A stretch of DNA of 64,000 nt from Rhodocyclaceae bacterium. GTDB lineage: Bacteria > Pseudomonadota > Gammaproteobacteria > Burkholderiales > Rhodocyclaceae. The notes under the pieces are model-generated. The model did no database searches and was not told the DNA's origin. It saw nothing but the letters and a program-made list of their open reading frames with translations. The stretch covers positions 1,240,001-1,304,000 of the forward strand of contig JADJEF010000020.1 of NCBI GenBank assembly GCA_016702335.1, in the 5' to 3' direction. Every line of letters starts with the position of its first letter. Position 1 is the stretch's first letter. This document shows, in pieces, positions 34,934-43,937 of this stretch. The position numbers and the translations under genes are program-made.

Positions 34934-36958
34934 CTACTTTCGCTCCAGAACAGCAGCGCGAACGGTCCTGCCCATACGTTCTGCCAGCCAAGATGCACCA
35001 TTGCGAGAAAGATGGTCATCGTCGCGGTACAAAAGAATGTTTTCTCTCACCGCCTTGCAGCCTTCGTCGTCACACATAACGCGCGCCGGGTCAATCTGCA
35101 CAAGCGACGGAAAGCGATTCAAAACTTTATCCAAGGTAGGGCGATAATCCTTCATCCGTTCCTCTATCTCCGCGTTACTCGTGAAACAGTGGGCTCGTGG
35201 CGTCCGCGAAAGCCAACTATTTGGCGACCATGAGACGCACTCTCTGGGGTGGAAGGCCATCTCGGGTATCGCGTGCAGGAAGACCGTATGCTTACCACTC
35301 TCCTTGAGCATCTCAAGAGGGGCCGCGAGCGCAGCTTCGAACAAGCGATGACGATGCTCTGTACTGGTTGCCTGCTCCCCCCCGAAACTTGCGGTTTCTT
35401 TGGAGTACTCACCTTTGGCATGCTTCATCTCCCGACCAGAGATATAGCTTGGCCAACGGCTGGCGACAAAAACAATGCGGATGTTGCTGGCGCTAACTGC
35501 AAATTCAAGTGCAGGAGCGGTGATGCCTGAACAATGGCCGTTCAGAACCTTATCGTCCTTTGAGGCAACGAAATCTTTTAGCACGGGACACGCGCCGGCA
35601 GCGATTTGCATGAGGTTGTACCCTTGGTCTAAAAGCGTTTGCCTCAGAACCCAATAATAGTGATTCGCATGGCTGTCGCCAAGCAACAGTGCGTCGGGTG
35701 GCCGAGAAGGGTCTGCGATCAAACACTCGCCGCCAACACCGGGAGGCAAATACGGGGCGCATTGATCGCCGAAGCGCATCTCTGTGCCCCACTCCAGGCT
35801 TTTGGCGGCTTCTCTGGTTTGGGCATCCTTGAGGCGGAAACTCAGACCGTCTCGATGGTAGATATTTGACGACCCAAGCATAAGCAATGCACCGCTTGCA
35901 ATCAGTCCCGGGACCACCCAGCGCTTGCGTTGATGGCGGATGGGTTTTTCTATCAGGTGATAGGTGAGCACAGATGCAAGCAGAGCCAAACTGATGGCAC
36001 CCCATATATGAGTTGCTGCGGGGGCACCTTCGCTAAGAATCCTTAACCAGGTCAATAGTGGCCAGTGCCAGAGGTACAGCGGGAAGCTGATCAAACCAAC
36101 CCATACCAAAGGCTTGCTGGCGAGAAGCAGACGGTTGACTATGGCCGGCGGTCCGGTTGCGATAAGGAGACTTGTCCCAATTACTGGTAGTAGCGCCCAA
36201 GCTCCGGGAAAGTGACGTGAACTATCGATAACGAAAAATCCACAGACAATGAGTACGAACCCGAGCAGGCTGAAAAAGTCGCGAAGTTGAGCACGTGTCC
36301 AATGAAAGTGCTGGTGGTAGCTTGCGAGAGCCAGCAAACTGCCGGCAAGGAGTTCCCAAGCGCGCGTAAATGGCAGAAAGTAGCTTGCCCCCGGGTAGCG
36401 CGGCGTCAGCACGACGCTAGCCGCAAGACTCAGCAATGCTAGTGCGAAGCACAACTGCAGCAGTCGACGCATTCCGGTTCGCCATGCCCCAAGGAGGAGC
36501 AAGGGCCACACCAGATAGAACTGCTCCTCCACGCCGAGCGACCATAGATGAAGCAAGGGCTTGAGTTCAGCATCTCCGTCAAAGTAGCCGGTCTCGGCCC
36601 AGAATCCAATGTTGGCTGCGAAAGCGAGACTGGTGAGCGCACTCTTGGCCAGCTGTTTGTATTCCAGCGGAAAGAGGCTGTGCCAACCCGCAAAGAGACA
36701 GACGGCGATAACGGTAAGCAGTGCGGGGAAAATCCGGCGAATGCGGCGAGCGTAAAACTCCTTGATTGAGAAGTCACCGTGATTCAGGCCTTTCAGGATG
36801 ATGAGCGAAATGAGATAGCCAGAGATAACGAAAAAGACATCAACGCCGGCAAAGCCTCCGGGCAGAGCGTTTGGAAAGGCATGAAACACAACCACTGCGA
36901 GCACGGCAACGGCACGCAGACCATCAACATCGGGTCGATACGATAGTTGCTGAGTCAC
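34934..36958 (-). CDS. OafA/YrhL-type membrane acyltransferase with SGNH domain
   Basis: 674 residues. The N-terminal acyltransferase-3 domain (about 1-350, ten or so membrane helices) has YRPDVDGLRAVAVLAVVVFH and GFAGVDVFFVISGYLIS. The C-terminal periplasmic SGNH domain has LLGDSHANHYYWVL (nucleophile block) and DDDHLSRNGASW (the D-x2-H block). Such two-part proteins O-acetylate LPS or other envelope sugars, passing the acyl group across the membrane to the SGNH part. The catalytic residues are in place. It overlaps the preceding glycosyltransferase by four bases. Confidence 0.92.
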   Translation of the reverse strand: MTQQLSYRPDVDGLRAVAVLAVVVFHAFPNALPGGFAGVDVFFVISGYLISLIILKGLNHGDFSIKEFYARRIRRIFPALLTVIAVCLFAGWHSLFPLEYKQLAKSALTSLAFAANIGFWAETGYFDGDAELKPLLHLWSLGVEEQFYLVWPLLLLGAWRTGMRRLLQLCFALALLSLAASVVLTPRYPGASYFLPFTRAWELLAGSLLALASYHQHFHWTRAQLRDFFSLLGFVLIVCGFFVIDSSRHFPGAWALLPVIGTSLLIATGPPAIVNRLLLASKPLVWVGLISFPLYLWHWPLLTWLRILSEGAPAATHIWGAISLALLASVLTYHLIEKPIRHQRKRWVVPGLIASGALLMLGSSNIYHRDGLSFRLKDAQTREAAKSLEWGTEMRFGDQCAPYLPPGVGGECLIADPSRPPDALLLGDSHANHYYWVLRQTLLDQGYNLMQIAAGACPVLKDFVASKDDKVLNGHCSGITAPALEFAVSASNIRIVFVASRWPSYISGREMKHAKGEYSKETASFGGEQATSTEHRHRLFEAALAAPLEMLKESGKHTVFLHAIPEMAFHPRECVSWSPNSWLSRTPRAHCFTSNAEIEERMKDYRPTLDKVLNRFPSLVQIDPARVMCDDEGCKAVRENILLYRDDDHLSRNGASWLAERMGRTVRAAVLERK

Positions 36959-38097
36959 GCGCTCAAACTGTGAGTCAAGGCATCCGCCAGATCGAATTTT
37001 GAGAAACCGGCCTCTTTCACGATAAGCGAAAAGCGTGCGCGCGCTGCCGAATCGCTGAAGCGGCTTTGCAGAGAGTGTGGATCTAAGGTTCGCTGCGCTG
37101 ATCCGTTGAGCGCAATTCCCGCCAGTAATTTGGCGAGCGCATTAGCGTCGCCAAGTGGAAACGTGTCTCCGTAACCTAGTACTACCTCCGCACCGCCACC
37201 GCAGTCGCTACAGACGACAGGAAGTCGTGCCGCCATGGCCTCCAGAAGTACCATCCCGAACGGCTCATGGTCTGATGTGAGGGCAAAGACATCAAAAGCA
37301 CGGAAGTATCGCTTGCCCTCCGGGACCTGACCGAGAAATAAGACCTTCGAGGGCACACCAAGCTCAAGCGAGAGTTTTTTCAGTTCGCCCTCCAAGCGAC
37401 CTGCACCCATAATCGCCAATAGTGCACTATCCGGCAGCTGACTCAGCGCCAAGGCAAATCCTTTGATCAGCGTCGCCTGATCCTTGTCTGGGTGCAGTCG
37501 GCCTGCATTGCCTATGACGTAGGCATCCTGAGAAATACCAAGAAGCTCTCTAGCTTGCGCACGCGTAACAAGCTGCCCGCGCAGTGCATCTGCGTCTATC
37601 CGGTTGTAGAGTGTCTGAATGCGGGATTCGGGCCAGGTTGGCAGGCAGGATCGGATTTCATTTCGCACGGCGTTCGAGACGCCAAGCAGCAGCAGACGCT
37701 GTCGGAAATGGTTCGCAAAAAAACGGCGGGAGCGGCGTATGTAATCGCCGAAGCCGTGATGAACGCCGATCACAGGTAGCTTGCTCGCGAGGCATGCGGC
37801 GTAGATTGATTTAAAGCGATGAGCGATAACCAATCCAAACTCTCGACTGCCGATGATTTTCTTTATGTCGCGAATGACGCCCAATTTGAGGCCGCGTAGA
37901 TCTCTAGAGGTTGCCTCGAGAAAATGAACCTCGTCGGATTTGGCGCCCCGTCGCGCCTCCTGCGTATCTGCGCCGGTGAGAAAGACTGTACAGACCTTGA
38001 TGGACGTCTCTTTAAACAAAACCGCATACTGACGTGCCACATCAAGAAAGGGACCATCGTAACCATGGCATACCTGCAGAACCCACCGCTCCGTCAC
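36955..38097 (-). CDS. GT4-family glycosyltransferase
   Basis: 380 residues, a complete GT-B enzyme. The first domain starts RWVLQVCHGYDGPFLDVA; the second has VIGNAGRLHPDKDQATLIKGF and the nucleotide-sugar motif LTSDHEPFGMVLLEAMAARLP (the E-x7-E glutamates in EPFGMVLLE). It also carries VIGVHHGFGDYIRRS, reminiscent of heptose- or N-acetylhexosamine-acting LPS core enzymes. The donor is not predictable. It starts 11 bases after the TTG-start carbamoyltransferase and overlaps the acyltransferase. Confidence 0.85.
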   Translation of the reverse strand: MTERWVLQVCHGYDGPFLDVARQYAVLFKETSIKVCTVFLTGADTQEARRGAKSDEVHFLEATSRDLRGLKLGVIRDIKKIIGSREFGLVIAHRFKSIYAACLASKLPVIGVHHGFGDYIRRSRRFFANHFRQRLLLLGVSNAVRNEIRSCLPTWPESRIQTLYNRIDADALRGQLVTRAQARELLGISQDAYVIGNAGRLHPDKDQATLIKGFALALSQLPDSALLAIMGAGRLEGELKKLSLELGVPSKVLFLGQVPEGKRYFRAFDVFALTSDHEPFGMVLLEAMAARLPVVCSDCGGGAEVVLGYGDTFPLGDANALAKLLAGIALNGSAQRTLDPHSLQSRFSDSAARARFSLIVKEAGFSKFDLADALTHSLSA

Positions 38098-38108
38098 GCC
38101 ATTGACCC

Positions 38109-39845
38109 TTAAGGAGCCTGCTTCACGACCAGAATATCTTCCATGATCAGATACTCCAGATCTGATCCAAAAAACATGTTCAACGCATCCGTCGGCGAAC
38201 AGATCATGGGCTCACCGCGGCGATTGAGCGAGGTATTGAGCACGACACCATTGCCAGTCAGCTTCTCAAGCTCCAGCATCAAGTCATAGTAGCGAGGGTT
38301 GTACTCACGCTTCAGTACTTGCGCGCGTGCGGTCCCATCTTCATGAACCACTTCGCCCACGCGATTTTTCCACTCATCGTTCACCTCAAAGGTAAAGGTC
38401 ATGTAAGGGGATGGGTGATCGACGGAAAGCATCTTTTGGGCAACGGTATCCAGCATCGAAGGGCAGAAGGGGCGCCAACGCTCACGGAACTTGATTTGTT
38501 CGTTGATACGATTGGCTACCCCCTTGGCACTCGGGCACCCGAGAATGGAGCGTCCACCTAGCGCGCGTGGCCCGAATTCCATACGTCCCTGCAGCCAGGC
38601 AACAGGATTTCCGTCGACAAGCAGCTTGCCAATCTGTTCCGGAACATTACTCAGCTTTTCCCATCGGGGAGCACTTGGGTGTCGAGCGCACGCAGCGACT
38701 ACGTCTTCATTTGAATAGCGCGGCCCGAGATACACGTGCTCCATCTTTTCGACGGGCATGCCCATTTGCTGCGAAACAAAGGCCGCTGCACCGACAGCAG
38801 TGCCGGCATCGCCCGACGCAGGTTGTACGAAGAGTTCCTTGACATCGGGGCGGGCGATGATGCGTTGATTGAGCTTGACGTTCAGTGCGCAGCCGCCTGA
38901 AAAAGCGATGCGACCCGTTTCCCGGAGTATGTCGCCGAGGTAGTAGTCCAGCATCTCCAGTGACAGCTTTTCAAAGAGCGCCTGAGCGCTGGCCGCGTAA
39001 TGGATGTACGGGTCGTCGGCAATATCGCCCTCGCGTTTTGGGCCTAACCACTCAATCAGCTTGGGTGAAAAATAGTAACCCTTGCCCTTTTCCTTGTAAC
39101 GACGCAGGCCGATGACGTTGGCGTAGGCGGTGTTGATAACCAGCTCGCCGTTCTCGAATTTGGCTAAACGGGAAAAATCGTACTTGGTGGCATCCCCATA
39201 CGGGGCCATGCCCATGACCTTGAATTCGCCATCGAGCATTTCGAACCCAAGATATTCAGTCAGCGCACCGTAGAGTCCGCCGAGCGAGTCCGGGTCGTAA
39301 AACTCCTTGATCTTGTGAATCTTTCCGTTTTCGCCCCAGCCAAAGAACGTCGTGGCGTACTCGCCTTTGCCGTCGATACCAAGAATGGCGGTCTTTTCCT
39401 TGAAGCCAGAGCAGTGGTAGGCACTTGCGGCGTGCGCAAGGTGATGCTCCACCGACTCAACGCGGGTCTTTTTCAGGTCGAAGCCCAATTGCTGCAGGCA
39501 CCATTCAATGCGCTTCTTGTACCGCGCATGGCGACGGTTGCCCATCAGAATGGCATCGAGTGCGCGGTCGGGGGCATACCAGTAGCGTCGGGCATAGTGC
39601 CAGCGCGCTTTGTCGAACAAGCTGATTGGCGCAAACGGAATGGCCACGCAATCGACATCGGCGGGTTTGATGCCGGCGAATTCCAGACAGAACTTGGCGG
39701 CCTCGTAAGGCATACGGTTCTTGGCATGCTTATCGCGAACGAAGCGCTCCTCCTCCGCCGCCGCCATGAGTTTGCCGTCAATGTAGAGGGCCGCCGAGGG
39801 ATCGTGCGAGAGTGCGCCAGAAAGGCCGAGAATGGTCAGTGCCAA
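38109..39845 (-). CDS. NodU/CmcH-family carbamoyltransferase (second copy)
   Basis: 578 residues. Start TTG at 39845, preceded by a good ribosome-binding site (GGAG eight bases upstream); no ATG fits. Seen: TILGLSGALSHDPSAAL, metal-binding VEHHLAHAASAYHCSG, LGIDGKGEYATTF, IAFSGGCALNVKLNQR, QGRMEFGPRALGGRSIL and FCPSMLD. It is clearly diverged from the copy at 23979 and belongs to another subgroup. It heads the minus-strand decoration operon and probably carbamoylates an outer-core or O-chain sugar. Just upstream lies the 3' end of the group II intron, so the intron insertion is near its promoter region. Confidence 0.9.
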   Translation of the reverse strand: MALTILGLSGALSHDPSAALYIDGKLMAAAEEERFVRDKHAKNRMPYEAAKFCLEFAGIKPADVDCVAIPFAPISLFDKARWHYARRYWYAPDRALDAILMGNRRHARYKKRIEWCLQQLGFDLKKTRVESVEHHLAHAASAYHCSGFKEKTAILGIDGKGEYATTFFGWGENGKIHKIKEFYDPDSLGGLYGALTEYLGFEMLDGEFKVMGMAPYGDATKYDFSRLAKFENGELVINTAYANVIGLRRYKEKGKGYYFSPKLIEWLGPKREGDIADDPYIHYAASAQALFEKLSLEMLDYYLGDILRETGRIAFSGGCALNVKLNQRIIARPDVKELFVQPASGDAGTAVGAAAFVSQQMGMPVEKMEHVYLGPRYSNEDVVAACARHPSAPRWEKLSNVPEQIGKLLVDGNPVAWLQGRMEFGPRALGGRSILGCPSAKGVANRINEQIKFRERWRPFCPSMLDTVAQKMLSVDHPSPYMTFTFEVNDEWKNRVGEVVHEDGTARAQVLKREYNPRYYDLMLELEKLTGNGVVLNTSLNRRGEPMICSPTDALNMFFGSDLEYLIMEDILVVKQAP

Positions 39846-39917
39846 GATTCACTCCGTGGTGGTTGCTGCAACAGGCAGCATGATGTCCTAATTGTGGCAC
39901 AAGCTACTTGCGTTCAA

Positions 39918-41751
39918 ATCGGGATAGGGGCGGTCAGGATACCTGACCGAGCCCCTCCCACACCACCCGGCATGCGGGTCCGCACCGGGCGGTTCGAGAA
40001 GTTGAGGTCATGAGAGTCGGGGTAGGCCAAGTTTGTCGAAATAGGCAATGGTCAGCACCCGCTTGATGTCGCCATTGCTGTTCCTCCACCAACAGCGTGC
40101 GTTCTGCGCGACCCGCTTGGCTACGTGGTCAGCCGCGCCCAGATTGATCAGTTCCCGGTAGATCGTGCGTCCACGCTTCCATTGCTTGAGTTGAATGGCC
40201 CTGAGCCGGTGCCGTAACCATTCGTCCAGCGTACGCCAGACTCGCGGTGTTTGCGCCAACCCAAAGTAGGCTTTCCATCCCAACAGGTAGGGTTTGAGCT
40301 TATCGATGACCTCGGCCATGCTGCGCCCGCCCGAGCGTCGAGTCAGTTGCCTCACCCGTTGCTTGAACGTCGCCATCGGCTTGTCAGCCACCCTCCGCTT
40401 GACGCCTTCTTGGCTAAACCAGAAGCTGTAGCCCAGAAACTTCCTTCCCTTGACGCTGGCTACCGCGCTCTTGGTCTCATTGACCTTGAGCCGTAGCTTG
40501 CCGTAGCACTTGCGCAGCAACGTCATCACTCGCTCGCCGGCCTTTCGACTGCGCACATACACATTGCAGTCGTCCGCGTAACGCGCAAAGCAATGGCCGT
40601 GCTTCTCCAGCACCTTATCCACGTCATCCAGCATCATGTTCGCCAATAACGGACTCAATGGCCCACCTTGCGGCGTGCCTTGATACCGTTCCAGCACTAC
40701 GCCATCGCTCCGGATGCCGCTGTTCAGATACGCTCTTATGAGCCGAATGATCCCGGCGTCGTCAATACGTTTCCGTAGGCGGTCAATGAGAATGTCGTGA
40801 TTGACGCGATCAAAGAATTTCTCCAGATCAACATCGACCACGATCCTGCGTCCGGACTGGACGTAACCCTGCGCCGCCAGTATCGCGTCGTGGGCTCGCC
40901 GCCCCGGTCGAAAGCCGTAGCTGTGCTCGCTGAATGTCGGGTCAAGCCTCGGTTGCAGCACTTGCAGCAGTGCTTGCTGGATCAGCCGATCCGTGACCGT
41001 TGGGATGCCAAGCTCGCGCTCGCCCCCGTCCGGCTTCGGGATCGTTACCCGTCGTACCGGATTGGGCCGGTACGTTCCTCGCAGCAGTTGTTCCCTTATC
41101 GTTGGCCATGCCGTCACCAGATGGCGGGCGGTCTGGTCAATGTCCAGCCCATCCACACCAGCAGCGCCTTTGTTGGCTTTGACTCGTTTCCACGCTTGCT
41201 GCAAGTTCCCTCTCGTCAGTGCGGCCTGAAGCAGCACCGACCCTGTGCTCTCGGTGTCCCGTCGCGGGTTACCCGTTTCGTCACTGACAGGATCGCGCCC
41301 GGCTTCACCGTGCGCTACGCCCGCCCGCTCTGCGTTTGCAGACTTCTGACGCGTTACGTTCAACATCGACATGGTCTCGAACACTTCTCCTCGTTCGGCC
41401 CTTCGCCCCATGTTGGCAGCTACTACGGCCTCTGCTGACTTCTCGCTCCACCTTTCGGCGTCGCCCTTTCAGGCGCAAGGCGAGATCTCCCCCGGGTAAG
41501 AACGCACTCCTTCACTGCACAACCGCCGGATTTACGCCACTTCGCCTTGATCACGAGAGCTTCGCGGAATCATGCCCGCTCGCCCTGCTCGGCAGCGCCT
41601 TCTATCCAGTTCTTGTCCATCGGCTCGCAGTTTCACTCTACGCTTCCTCCCCACACTCGGTCGCCCTCATGCAGTTGCGCTTCGCTTCGTTCGCTGTGAT
41701 CAACTTACGGGAGGACTTTCACCTCCAAGAGTGCGCCCGTGCCGGGCGCAC
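39918..41751 (-). mobile_element. Group II intron, class C type (about 1.83 kb)
   Basis: On the minus strand the element starts with the classic 5' end GTGCGCCCGGCACGGGCGCA at 41751. It carries the reverse transcriptase gene in domain IV and ends with a domain V hairpin (39961-39992, arms ACCGCCCGG and CCGGGTGGT) and a domain VI stem (about 39922-39960, arms GGTCAGG and CCTGACC). It finishes ATCCCGAT, placed at 39918. The 5' exon is the terminator hairpin of the tRNA-Met gene, the known target preference of class C introns. The 5' end is secure; the 3' end is set by analogy and could shift a few bases. Bases 41412-41750 are the structured domain I-III RNA. Confidence 0.88.
40008..41411 (-). 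CDS. ltrA: Group II intron reverse transcriptase/maturase
   Basis: 467 residues; an internal ATG at 41372 (MSMLNVTRQ) may be the true start. RT domains run from GVDGLDIDQTARHL through IPKPDGGERELGIPTVTDRL, SYGFRPGRRAHDAI, VVDVDLEKFFD and TPQGGPLSPLLANMML to the catalytic FARYADDCNVYV (YADD). A maturase (GIIM) region follows (LKPYLLGWKAYFGL). No HNH endonuclease domain is present at the C-terminus, which fits class C introns that insert without second-strand cleavage by HNH. All catalytic residues look intact, so the element may be active. Confidence 0.93.
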   Translation of the reverse strand: MGRRAERGEVFETMSMLNVTRQKSANAERAGVAHGEAGRDPVSDETGNPRRDTESTGSVLLQAALTRGNLQQAWKRVKANKGAAGVDGLDIDQTARHLVTAWPTIREQLLRGTYRPNPVRRVTIPKPDGGERELGIPTVTDRLIQQALLQVLQPRLDPTFSEHSYGFRPGRRAHDAILAAQGYVQSGRRIVVDVDLEKFFDRVNHDILIDRLRKRIDDAGIIRLIRAYLNSGIRSDGVVLERYQGTPQGGPLSPLLANMMLDDVDKVLEKHGHCFARYADDCNVYVRSRKAGERVMTLLRKCYGKLRLKVNETKSAVASVKGRKFLGYSFWFSQEGVKRRVADKPMATFKQRVRQLTRRSGGRSMAEVIDKLKPYLLGWKAYFGLAQTPRVWRTLDEWLRHRLRAIQLKQWKRGRTIYRELINLGAADHVAKRVAQNARCWWRNSNGDIKRVLTIAYFDKLGLPRLS

Positions 41752-41755
41752 ATGA

Positions 41756-41783
41756 AAACGGCCTCCCCGAAGAGAAGCCGTTT
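41756..41783 (-). terminator. Intrinsic terminator of the tRNA-Met gene, interrupted by the intron
   Basis: On the minus strand AAACGGCTTCTC pairs with GGGAGGCCGTTT across a TTCG loop (12 bp with two G-T pairs), followed by a short T-run that ends TTCAT exactly where the intron begins. Confidence 0.85.
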
Positions 41784-41790
41784 AAATGCT

Positions 41791-41867
41791 TGGTAGTGAT
41801 GGGCGGACTTGAACCGCCGACCCCCGGATTATGAATCCGGTGCTCTAACCAGCTGAGCTACATCACC
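41791..41867 (-). tRNA. tRNA-Met (anticodon CAT)
   Basis: 77 bases with encoded CCA. Acceptor GGTGATG pairs with CATCACT (first pair G-U); D arm GCTC/GAGC; anticodon stem CCGGA/TCCGG around TTCATAA; T arm GGCGG/CCGCC with loop TTCAAGT. The loop TTCATAA resembles the elongator tRNA-Met loop; a tRNA-Ile2 with a modifiable C34 cannot be wholly excluded. Confidence 0.93.
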
Positions 41868-41887
41868 CCGAACGTAACAGGGGCGGG

Positions 41888-41917
41888 ATTATCCTTTTTG
41901 CCGTAGTAGCTTGTCAA
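41888..41917 (-). promoter_or_regulatory. Promoter of the tRNA-Met gene
   Basis: On the minus strand a perfect -35 TTGACA (41917-41912) and -10 GATAAT (41893-41888) are separated by 18 bases. A GC-rich discriminator (CCCGCCCC) follows, typical of stringently controlled stable RNA promoters. The tRNA 5' end is 20 bases further on. Confidence 0.7.
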
Positions 41918-41945
41918 GCCAATGCGCCGTGGGCGAGAATGCGGG

Positions 41946-43112
41946 ATGCACGTTGATGTAATCATTGTGGGCGGGGGGCTGGCCGGAACTGCGCTGGCAG
42001 TGGCCTTGCGTTCGGCCAAACTGTCTGTCGCTCTGGTCGAAGGGAAAGTGCCCACTCGAACTGCCGGATGGGATGCGCGCATTTACGCGATCAGCCCGGC
42101 CAATGCGCATTTTCTCGAATCCATCGGCATCTGGAGCCATCTCGATCGTGCTCGCCTTCAGGCTGTTGAGCATATGAGCATTTACGGCGATACGGACGGT
42201 CGGCTTCAGTTTTCGGCCTATGACAGCGGCATCGGTGAGTTGGCCTGGATCTGTGAATCGTCGTTGCTTCAGTGTGAGCTGTGGGAGTCGGTCAAGCGAC
42301 AGGCGAATGTTCAGCTCTTTTGTCCGGCACGGCCGGCCGCTATGACGATCAATGCCGACCAAGTGACACTGCAACTGGACGATGGACGCCAAATGACCTG
42401 CGCACTGCTAGTCGGTGCTGATGGGGCCGATTCCTGGGTGCGGCAGAGTGCCGGCATCGACGCCATCCAGCGCCCGTACGACCAACTCGGCGTGGTGGCC
42501 AATTTTGAAACCGAAAAGCCGCATGACAATACTGCTTTCCAGTGGTTTCGCGGCAGCGATGTTTTAGCCTGGTTGCCGCTACCGGGAAAGCGCATCTCGA
42601 TGGTGTGGTCTATCGCGACTGAACCCGGTCGCGATCTGATTCAGTGTGATGCCGAAGAGTTTTCCCAGCGTGTCGAGCAAGTTGGCGCGGCGCGATTAGG
42701 GAAGTTGAGTCTGATGGCAGCACCCGCAGCATTCCCGCTGCGCCTCATGCGTGCCCGTCAAAGTGCGCAGGCGCGTCTTGTACTTATCGGCGATGCGGCC
42801 CACGCTATCCACCCGCTCTCAGGCCATGGTATTAATCTGGGTTTTCAGGACGCAGCCTCGCTTGCCGATGTCTTGCTGCAAAAGCCGGAATACCAGGACT
42901 GTGGCAGTCTGGCGTTGCTGCGCCGTCACGAGCGCGCACGCAAAGAAGAAGTGCTGGCGCTGCAAACCGTGACCGACACCTTGCATCGCCTGTTCCAGGC
43001 ACCCGCTGATCCGCTTGCTCCCTGGGTGAGTGTGCGCAATATCGGCATGAATGTCACCAATCAGTTACCCTTGCTGAAAGACCTGCTGGTCCGTTACGCG
43101 CTGGCTTCCTGA
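41946..43112 (+). CDS. UbiH/UbiF/COQ6-family FAD-dependent hydroxylase
   Basis: 388 residues from the ATG at 41946 (MHVDVIIVGGG); the earlier ATG at 41922 would put residues ahead of the FAD motif. The dinucleotide-binding VIIVGGGLAGTALAVAL, the mid-motif GADGADSWVR and the second FAD motif LIGDAAHAIHPLSGHGINLG are all intact. Family members hydroxylate the ubiquinone ring; which position is not clear from sequence. It lies 41 bases before dsbC, a common betaproteobacterial pair. Its 5' region shares DNA with the tRNA-Met promoter. Confidence 0.88.
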   Translation: MHVDVIIVGGGLAGTALAVALRSAKLSVALVEGKVPTRTAGWDARIYAISPANAHFLESIGIWSHLDRARLQAVEHMSIYGDTDGRLQFSAYDSGIGELAWICESSLLQCELWESVKRQANVQLFCPARPAAMTINADQVTLQLDDGRQMTCALLVGADGADSWVRQSAGIDAIQRPYDQLGVVANFETEKPHDNTAFQWFRGSDVLAWLPLPGKRISMVWSIATEPGRDLIQCDAEEFSQRVEQVGAARLGKLSLMAAPAAFPLRLMRARQSAQARLVLIGDAAHAIHPLSGHGINLGFQDAASLADVLLQKPEYQDCGSLALLRRHERARKEEVLALQTVTDTLHRLFQAPADPLAPWVSVRNIGMNVTNQLPLLKDLLVRYALAS

Positions 43113-43153
43113 CCAATCCACCCCCACTGAAAATTGATCACTCTGGAGTCACT

Positions 43154-43870
43154 ATGATTAAAAATTTCTCTGCCTTTATGGCGACGATTGCCTTTGCTTC
43201 GTCGCTCGCTTCACCGATTGCAATCGCCGGCGAGGCGGACGTCAGAAAGGCCTTGTCTGGACGCGTCAGTAAAGTCGATAAGCTGGCAAAAGCGCCTATG
43301 GCTGGCTGGTGGGAGGTGATTGCCGATGGGCGTGTCTTTTACGTCGATGACAAAGGCACTTATGTCATGATCGGTGCCCTGATTGAAACCAAGACCGACA
43401 AGAATCTGACGGCCGAACGTCAAAATGGTATCGCGAAGGATCTCATTGCCGGGCAACTGAAGAATGCCGTCAAGCAAGTTCGAGGCAATGGCAAGAACGT
43501 GTTGGTGACTTTTGAAGACCCGAACTGCGGCTATTGCAAGAAGTTGGCGAGGGAAGTCCAAAAGCTCAAGAACGCCACGGTCTATACCTTTCTTTATCCG
43601 GTGCTGGGTGAGGATTCAATGGAAAAATCCAAGGCAATCTGGTGTGCGGGCGACCGTGCAAAGGCATGGAACGATCAGATGCTCAACGGCAAGGCTAGTG
43701 CCGCCGCACCAGAGGGGTGTGATACCAGTGGTCTTGAGGCCGCGATTGATCTAGGACGCAAGCTTGATATTGGGGGTACCCCGGCCATGTTCTTCAGCAA
43801 CGGTGAGCGGACTCCCGGTTATATGCCAGCAGAAGAAATTGAAAGCCGTTTCGCACGCACTGGCAGTTGA
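43154..43870 (+). CDS. dsbC: Thiol:disulfide isomerase DsbC
   Basis: 238 residues with a signal peptide (cleavage near IAIA-GEADVRKAL). The N-terminal dimerisation domain is followed by a thioredoxin fold with the active site DPNCGYCKKL (C-G-Y-C), then YPVLGEDSMEKSKAIWCAGDR with the structural disulfide partner, the cis-proline region DIGGTPAMFFSNG. It shuffles wrong disulfides in the periplasm. Length and motifs match DsbC rather than DsbG. Confidence 0.93.
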   Translation: MIKNFSAFMATIAFASSLASPIAIAGEADVRKALSGRVSKVDKLAKAPMAGWWEVIADGRVFYVDDKGTYVMIGALIETKTDKNLTAERQNGIAKDLIAGQLKNAVKQVRGNGKNVLVTFEDPNCGYCKKLAREVQKLKNATVYTFLYPVLGEDSMEKSKAIWCAGDRAKAWNDQMLNGKASAAAPEGCDTSGLEAAIDLGRKLDIGGTPAMFFSNGERTPGYMPAEEIESRFARTGS

Positions 43871-43900
43871 TTGACGACGCCGGGACTGAACAGATAGCGC

Positions 43901-43931
43901 AAAAAAAGACCCCTGGGGCAAGCCCCAGGGG
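43901..43931 (-). terminator. Strong hairpin with T-run on the minus strand
   Basis: CCCCTGGGGC and GCCCCAGGGG make a 10-bp GC-rich stem. On the minus strand it is followed by TC and seven Ts, a textbook intrinsic terminator. No minus-strand gene is seen upstream of it, so it either ends an unknown minus-strand RNA or serves dsbC on the + strand only as a hairpin. Confidence 0.6.
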
Positions 43932-43937
43932 TTGAAG

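Noticed and set aside
29549..38097. Complete O-antigen gene cluster
   Set aside because: No flippase, chain-length regulator or sugar-nucleotide synthesis genes; the set fits outer-core assembly and decoration.
40008..41411. Retron or diversity-generating retroelement RT
   Set aside because: The GTGCG 5' end, domain V/VI hairpins, maturase region and terminator target identify a group II intron.
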